Assembly (NCBI GenBank): GCA_947455875.1
Contig: CANGSD010000127.1
Coordinates: 1 to 5,028, forward strand
DNA length: 5,028 nt
From: Comamonadaceae bacterium
GTDB lineage: Bacteria > Pseudomonadota > Gammaproteobacteria > Burkholderiales > Burkholderiaceae
Direction: 5' to 3'
In this document: piece after piece, positions 1 through 5,028 of the stretch
Layout: each line of letters begins with the position of its first letter
Numbering within the stretch: position 1 is the first letter of the stretch
Notes under the pieces: model-generated
Databases searched by the model: none
The model's input: only the letters and a program-made list of their open reading frames with translations
What the model was told of the DNA's origin: nothing
Position numbers and translations under genes: made by a program

Positions 1-134
1 CACCCCTGGTTCATGGGCGTGCAGTTCCACCCCGAGTTCAAGTCCACGCCCTGGGATGGCCACCCGCTGTTCAACGCCTTCGTGAAGGCCGCGGTCGACC
101 ACCAGCACACCGGCGGCAAGCTCAAGGCCGTCGC

Positions 135-138
<4 letters not shown>
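1..138 (+). CDS. pyrG: CTP synthase, C-terminal fragment (5' end outside window)
   Basis: Only the last 45 codons and the TGA stop are present, in frame 1. CTP synthase makes CTP from UTP, ATP and glutamine in the cytoplasm; its C-terminal half is a class I glutamine amidotransferase domain. The fragment carries the FHPEF motif, with His at fragment residue 10 and Glu at residue 12. In this family these are the His and Glu of the Cys-His-Glu glutaminase triad. The following segment ([18 protein letters not shown]) is typical of PyrG, with proline-glycine-histidine spacing that separates it from other amidotransferases such as GuaA. The short tail rich in His, Gly and Lys is variable in the family. 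The stop codon overlaps the kdsA start (ATGA), which suggests translational coupling. CTP is also the co-substrate that activates KDO, a reason for the two genes to sit together. The identification is firm even though about nine tenths of the gene is missing. Confidence 0.95.
124..127 (+). promoter_or_regulatory. Ribosome binding site of kdsA, inside the pyrG end
   Basis: AAGG lies 7 nt before the kdsA ATG, within the last codons of pyrG. It is a short Shine-Dalgarno match, but the spacing is right. It supports the start at 135 and coupled translation across the ATGA overlap. Confidence 0.5.
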
Positions 139-2323
<2,185 letters not shown>

Positions 2324-2352
2324 ACCTGCGTTACAGTCCCGCGCATCCCGCC

Positions 2353-2643
2353 ATGTCCCACCGCCTCGTCCCGGCCGTCTTGATCGCGCTGCTGCTCGTG
2401 CTGCACGCGCAGCTGTGGTTTGGCCGGGGCAGCGTGCCCAACGTGAGCGAGATGCAACGCAAGCTGCAAACCCAGAAGGCCGCCAACGTGCGCGCCGCCC
2501 AGGCCAATGAGCGCATCGCCTCCGAGGTCCGCGACCTCAAGGAGGGCCTGGAGATGATCGAAGAAAAAGCCCGAATGGAACTGGGCATGGTCAAGCCCAA
2601 CGAGATCTACGTGCAGGTCTCGGCGGCGGCCGCCAAGAAATAA
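2353..2643 (+). CDS. ftsB: Cell division protein FtsB (divisome, septum formation initiator family)
   Basis: This 96-residue protein is a bitopic inner-membrane protein. FtsB forms a complex with FtsL and FtsQ and helps activate septal peptidoglycan synthesis by FtsWI. Residues 1-4 are a short cytoplasmic end and about 5-22 are one hydrophobic membrane segment (LVPAVLIALLLVLHAQLW). WFGRGS (22-27) is the usual juxtamembrane motif. Residues about 33-75 form a charged coiled coil, including SEVRDLKEGLEMIEEKARMELGM (57-79), the family's conserved block. The tail ends in Ala-Ala-Ala-Ala-Lys-Lys, longer than usual and probably unstructured. The start at 2353 leaves the canonical short N-terminus; reading further upstream would run through the end of eno in another frame. 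There is no clear Shine-Dalgarno sequence. A TACAGT at 2332-2337 is a weak candidate -10 for a private promoter. In E. coli ftsB is followed by ispD; here a P-loop gene takes that place 5 bp on. Confidence 0.95.
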   Translation: MSHRLVPAVLIALLLVLHAQLWFGRGSVPNVSEMQRKLQTQKAANVRAAQANERIASEVRDLKEGLEMIEEKARMELGMVKPNEIYVQVSAAAAKK

Positions 2644-2648
2644 GGGCG

Positions 2649-3152
2649 ATGCCCGCGCGCATCGCCCTGCTCGGTGCGCCCGGCACCGGCAAGACCACCC
2701 TCGCCCACACACTGGCCGACCATCTGCGCACGCGCGGGCATCGGGTCTTGGTGCTGGCGCCCGGGCAGGTGATGGACGATGCGGCGCAAGACTGCGATCT
2801 GGTGATCGAGGACGCGCCTGCCCCTCACACCCTTGCCCATGACACCCTGACCCTGCTGATGGGACTGGACCTGCCTGATCTGACAGAGGCGTCGCACACC
2901 GCCGATGCCCGCTTACGCGAGGCCCTGACACGCACCGGCATCGGCTGGCGCGTGATCTACGGCCAGGGATCACAGCGTGTGCTGCAGGCGCTCGATGCGG
3001 TCGCGGCCGTCATCCCCTGGGCCTGGACGGTGAGCGCAGGCGAAGAGGACATCGGCCGCTGGAAACGCCTGCGCGCGCAGTGCGAAAAATGTGGCGACGC
3101 CGATTGCGAGCGCCACCTGTTCCCCCGAGCGACTACTGCACCGCCGACGTGA
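2649..3152 (+). CDS. Small P-loop NTPase of unknown function, possibly NadR/AAA_28-like, with Cys/His-rich C-terminus
   Basis: This 167-residue protein has a clear Walker A motif, GAPGTGKT at 9-16, straight after a first beta strand (RIALL). DLVIED (50-55) is a candidate Walker B or acidic strand end. The segment DTLTLLMGLDLP (65-76), a later D-x-R-L-R at 86-90 and WRVIYGQGSQRV (100-111) resemble, from memory, the order of motifs in NadR-like ribosylnicotinamide kinase domains (AAA_28). The stretch between the acidic strand and TLLMGLDLP seems short for that family. The tail at 145-156 has Cys145, Cys148, Cys153 and His156 (C-x2-C-x4-C-x2-H), a possible zinc site. No membrane segment or signal peptide is seen. 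The gene starts 5 bp after the ftsB stop; AAGGG overlaps that stop but lies only 2-3 nt from the ATG, so translation may rely on coupling. Its end overlaps the hslO end by 20 bp. Base composition is like its neighbours. The coding call is strong, but substrate and role are unknown. Confidence 0.82.
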   Translation: MPARIALLGAPGTGKTTLAHTLADHLRTRGHRVLVLAPGQVMDDAAQDCDLVIEDAPAPHTLAHDTLTLLMGLDLPDLTEASHTADARLREALTRTGIGWRVIYGQGSQRVLQALDAVAAVIPWAWTVSAGEEDIGRWKRLRAQCEKCGDADCERHLFPRATTAPPT

Positions 3153-4110
3153 CAGGCGGCTGATCCCCCGGCGCGGCAAACAGGCGGGCTGCGTCCACCG
3201 CGTCGAATCGATACTGGCGACCGCAGAAATCGCAGCCCACCTCGATGTCAGGGCGCTCGGACAGGATGCTCTCGGCCTCTTGCCGACCCAGGCTGCGGAT
3301 CATGTCGGACACGCGCTCGCGGCTGCAAGTGCAGGCAAAGCGCGGCGTCTGCGCCGGAAAGCGCAGCACCTTTTCCTCCCAGAACAGGCGACGCAAGATG
3401 GTATCGACATCGAGCGTGAGCAACTCCTCGCGCGTGAGGCTGGCAGCCAGGATGGCGATGCGGTTGTAGTCTTCGTTCAGACCGATCTCGTCCTCGTTGG
3501 CGCGGCCCATCATGCGACCCGCGAGGTTGCCCTCGCCCTGCACCGGCAGGCGCTGAATCAGCAAGCCCGCAGCCACCTTGTCGTCGGCCGCAAGAATTAG
3601 TTTGGTGTCGAGCTGCTCGGACTGCAGCATGTAGTGCTCCAGCACCTCGGACAGGTTCTCGAGCTTCTCGCGCTGATCGCCATGCAGGGGCACTACGCCC
3701 TGATAGGGCTGCTGCCCGGGCAGCTTGTCACGCGGATCCAGCGTGATCGCACAGCGGCCCTGATTGCCCACATTCACCAGCGCCGACAACATCGCGTCGT
3801 CGGGTACGTCGCCGACCACCTTGGCGGTGGCGCGCAGCGACAGATCGGGCTGTACCTCGGCCACGGCCACCTTCAAGGGGCCGTCACCGAAGATCTGCAG
3901 CACCAGCGCGCCATTGAATTTGATGTTGGACTGCATCAGCGCGCCCGCTGCGGCCATCTGCCCCATCAGACGCGCCACCGGCGGCGACCACGGACCGGTG
4001 GCGGTGTTGGACTCGCGCCGCTGCAGGATGTCGGTCCAGGTGTCGGTCAGGCGCACGATGATGCCGCGCACCGGCAGGCCATCGAACAGGAATTTGTGAA
4101 GTTCGCTCAA
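3133..4110 (-). CDS. hslO: Redox-regulated holdase chaperone Hsp33
   Basis: Hsp33 is a cytoplasmic chaperone that is inactive when reduced. Oxidative stress releases its zinc and unfolds the C-terminal switch so that it binds unfolding proteins. The 325 residues are slightly longer than E. coli Hsp33 (about 292), the extra being mostly in loops and at the C-terminus. The N-terminal core is recognisable in KFLFDGLPVRGIIVRLTDTW (6-25), the FGDGPLKVAV stretch (74-83), and EELLTLDVDTILRRLFWEE (228-246). The zinc switch is complete: Cys260-x-Cys262 in CTCSRERV, then Cys293-x2-Cys296 in CDFCGRQYRFD, with the same 30-residue gap as E. coli. The start is TTG at 4110-4108: no ATG or GTG gives a suitable N-terminus, and a GAGG sits 6 nt upstream. 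It lies 8 bp after the gamma-carbonic-anhydrase gene, so the two are very probably co-transcribed. Its 3' end overlaps the convergent P-loop gene. Confidence 0.96.
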   Translation of the reverse strand: MSELHKFLFDGLPVRGIIVRLTDTWTDILQRRESNTATGPWSPPVARLMGQMAAAGALMQSNIKFNGALVLQIFGDGPLKVAVAEVQPDLSLRATAKVVGDVPDDAMLSALVNVGNQGRCAITLDPRDKLPGQQPYQGVVPLHGDQREKLENLSEVLEHYMLQSEQLDTKLILAADDKVAAGLLIQRLPVQGEGNLAGRMMGRANEDEIGLNEDYNRIAILAASLTREELLTLDVDTILRRLFWEEKVLRFPAQTPRFACTCSRERVSDMIRSLGRQEAESILSERPDIEVGCDFCGRQYRFDAVDAARLFAAPGDQPPVTSAVQ

Positions 4111-4116
4111 GCCGGG

Positions 4117-4120
4117 CCTC
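4117..4120 (-). promoter_or_regulatory. Ribosome binding site of hslO, deciding a TTG start
   Basis: On the - strand, GAGG lies 6 nt before the TTG. Its first two bases are the last two bases of the upstream gene's TGA stop. It supports the TTG as the true start and implies that ribosomes ending the upstream gene can restart on hslO. Confidence 0.6.
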
Positions 4121-4643
4121 AGCCGATCTTGATCAGACCCGTGGCAAAGCGCCGCGCATTGGCCACGTAGTTATCGGCGCTCTGGGTGATCCTGCGGGCC
4201 GCTTCGTCGTCGAGCGTGCGCACCACCTTGGCGGGGCTGCCGATGATCAGGGAGTTGTCCGGGAACTCCTTGCCCTCGGTCACGACGCTGCCGGCGCCCA
4301 CGATGCAGTTGCGACCGATCTTGGCGCCATTGAGGATCACGGCCTGGATGCCGATCAGAGAGTTGTCGCCGATGGTGCAGCCATGCACCATGACCTGGTG
4401 ACCCAGCGTGACGTTGTCGCCGATGGTCAGCGGCTTGCCGATATCAGAGTGCAGCACCGACAGGTCCTGGACGTTGGTGTTACGACCAATGCGGATGGTC
4501 TCGTTGTCACCGCGCACGACGACGCCAAACCAGACGCTCGCGTTCTGACCCAGCACCACGTCGCCGATCACCTGCGCAGAGTCGGCGACCCAGGCGCCTG
4601 CGGCCAGGTGGGGAGCTTTGCCATCGAGTTCGTAGAGGGCCAT
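4119..4643 (-). CDS. Gamma-carbonic-anhydrase-like hexapeptide-repeat protein (YrdA/CamH type)
   Basis: This 174-residue protein is a left-handed beta-helix of hexapeptide repeats, expected to form a trimer with metal sites between subunits. Repeats run from about residue 18 ([20 protein letters not shown]) to 135, ending in [10 protein letters not shown] (133-142), followed by a C-terminal helix (145-165). The three metal ligands are His65 (VLHSD), His82 and His87 (GHQVMVHGC). Arg44, Asp46, Gln59 and Asp60 match conserved active-site residues of archaeal Cam. The glutamates that serve as proton shuttles in Cam (Glu62 and Glu84) are not evident: Asn47 occupies the first position and the acidic loop is absent, as in CamH and YrdA. 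Activity as a carbonic anhydrase is thus possible but unproven, and PaaY-like thioesterase or other roles remain open. The ATG at 4643 has AGGA 6 nt upstream. It is the first gene of a pair with hslO, read from a -10 box at 4676-4671. Confidence 0.92.
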   Translation of the reverse strand: MALYELDGKAPHLAAGAWVADSAQVIGDVVLGQNASVWFGVVVRGDNETIRIGRNTNVQDLSVLHSDIGKPLTIGDNVTLGHQVMVHGCTIGDNSLIGIQAVILNGAKIGRNCIVGAGSVVTEGKEFPDNSLIIGSPAKVVRTLDDEAARRITQSADNYVANARRFATGLIKIG

Positions 4644-4649
4644 GGAGGT

Positions 4650-4653
4650 TCCT
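4650..4653 (-). promoter_or_regulatory. Ribosome binding site of the gamma-carbonic-anhydrase-like gene
   Basis: On the - strand, AGGA (within GCAGGAA) lies 6 nt before the ATG at 4643. Spacing is ideal and no competing start lies upstream before the proposed promoter. Confidence 0.6.
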
Positions 4654-4670
4654 GCAATTGAAAAGCGACC

Positions 4671-4676
4671 ATTGTA
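4671..4676 (-). promoter_or_regulatory. Candidate -10 box for the gamma-carbonic-anhydrase/hslO transcript
   Basis: TACAAT on the - strand differs by one base from the sigma-70 consensus TATAAT. Transcription would start near 4664 and leave a leader of about 20 nt that includes the AGGA. At a 17-bp spacing the -35 position (about 4694-4699, GAGGCG) does not resemble TTGACA, so the promoter may be weak or need an activator. Confidence 0.45.
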
Positions 4677-4680
4677 GGGA

Positions 4681-4696
4681 GCGCTGATGCTAGCGC
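4681..4696. repeat. Short inverted repeat in the divergent promoter region
   Basis: GCGCT (4681-4685) and AGCGC (4692-4696) are complementary arms around a 6-base centre (GATGCT). The dyad lies where the -35 regions of the two divergent promoters would overlap, so it could be an operator. Arms of 5 bp in GC-rich DNA can easily arise by chance. Confidence 0.25.
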
Positions 4697-4711
4697 CTCG
4701 GGGCTACTGCC

Positions 4712-4717
4712 TAGAAT
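4712..4717 (+). promoter_or_regulatory. Candidate -10 box for the DUF455 gene, giving a probable leaderless mRNA
   Basis: TAGAAT differs by one base from TATAAT and ends 5 nt before the ATG at 4723. Transcription usually starts about 7 nt after the -10 box, which falls on or next to that ATG. No Shine-Dalgarno sequence precedes the ATG, in keeping with a leaderless mRNA. The -35 position (about 4689-4694, GCTAGC) is a poor match. Confidence 0.45.
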
Positions 4718-4722
4718 CGCGC

Positions 4723-5028
4723 ATGCCCGCCACGTTGACGGACACCCCCCAACACCACAGCGCACGTCCCGAATTGCGTGGCCTCGCCCTGGCCGCCCTG
4801 GCCCTGGAAGATCCTCAGGCCAAGGTGCAGGCCACGCGGGCCCTGGACGCTCAGGCCCAGGACTTAGCCCTTGCTGCGTATGCGCCGCTGCCCGATCTGC
4901 CTCTGCCCGGTCGCCCTGTGCGGCCGCAGCTGGTGCATCCCGCGCGCGTGCCGCGACGCTCGCCCTTCAAGCCCGAGGGCCTGGCTGCCTTGCTGCACGC
5001 CATCGCCCACATCGAGTTCAACGCCATC
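4723..5028 (+). CDS. DUF455 ferritin-like protein, N-terminal part (3' end outside window)
   Basis: The first 102 codons are present and the reading frame is open to the window edge. Residues 1-15 are variable. LRGLALAALALEDPQAKVQA (18-37) leads into a proline-rich linker with PGRPVRPQLVHPARVPRR (62-79). Then PEGLAALLHAIAHIEFNAI (84-102) begins the first helix of a ferritin-like bundle. Glu98 and His92 or His96 are candidates for a di-iron site. This matches from memory the start of the DUF455 family (PF04305), whose helical bundle is related to ferritins and to the tRNA hydroxylase MiaE; its biochemical role is not established. The ATG at 4723 is chosen because codon use and family similarity begin there and a TAGAAT box sits just upstream. 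It is transcribed away from the gamma-carbonic-anhydrase/hslO pair. The rest of the metal ligands would lie beyond the window. Confidence 0.85.
   Translation, partial: MPATLTDTPQHHSARPELRGLALAALALEDPQAKVQATRALDAQAQDLALAAYAPLPDLPLPGRPVRPQLVHPARVPRRSPFKPEGLAALLHAIAHIEFNAI

Noticed and set aside
3141..3159. Possible terminator hairpin between the convergent genes (CCGCC and GGCGG arms)
   Set aside because: The stem is only 5 bp with a 9-base loop, and no T-tract follows on either strand.
3711..3724. Perfect 14-bp palindrome GCTGCCCGGGCAGC
   Set aside because: It lies inside hslO coding sequence and encodes ordinary residues. A palindrome of this size is not surprising in 5 kb of GC-rich DNA.
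3091..4170. Two long + strand open frames (3091-3600 and 3634-4170) opposite hslO
   Set aside because: They are shadows of hslO, whose zinc switch and core motifs are complete on the other strand. Their products are rich in His, Gln, Arg and Ala without any family resemblance.

Overview
The window is GC-rich, densely packed chromosomal DNA. The gene order (pyrG-kdsA-eno-ftsB) and the protein sequences fit a betaproteobacterium, most likely Burkholderiales close to Comamonadaceae. This is inferred from recalled family features, not from a search. Nothing points to a mobile element, phage, CRISPR array, RNA gene or horizontally acquired island.

Left part, positions 1-3152, all on the + strand: the 3' end of pyrG (CTP synthase), kdsA (KDO-8-phosphate synthase, overlapping pyrG by an ATGA), eno (enolase), ftsB (divisome protein) and a small P-loop NTPase of unknown role 5 bp after ftsB. 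These genes serve CTP supply, KDO synthesis for lipopolysaccharide (KDO is activated with CTP), glycolysis (which supplies the phosphoenolpyruvate that KdsA consumes) and septum formation. The first four are therefore linked through the cell envelope. Spacing suggests one operon, possibly with internal promoters before eno and ftsB.

Right part: on the - strand, a gamma-carbonic-anhydrase-like hexapeptide protein (4643-4119) is followed 8 bp later by hslO (Hsp33, 4110-3133), which starts at TTG. The 3' end of hslO overlaps the 3' end of the P-loop gene by 20 bp, tail to tail. A 79-bp divergent promoter region (4644-4722) separates the - strand pair from the 5' part of a DUF455 ferritin-like gene, which begins at 4723 and runs off the window. 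A good -10 box lies so close to that start codon that its mRNA may be leaderless.

The window is mostly ordinary housekeeping DNA and I see no convincing new multi-gene system. Points worth a second look are the P-loop protein with its Cys-Cys-Cys-His tail, the predicted metal-dependent class of KdsA, the overlapping convergent gene ends, and the compact divergent promoter with a dyad and a probable leaderless transcript. No gene-free stretch exceeds 300 bases; the longest is the 79-bp divergent region.
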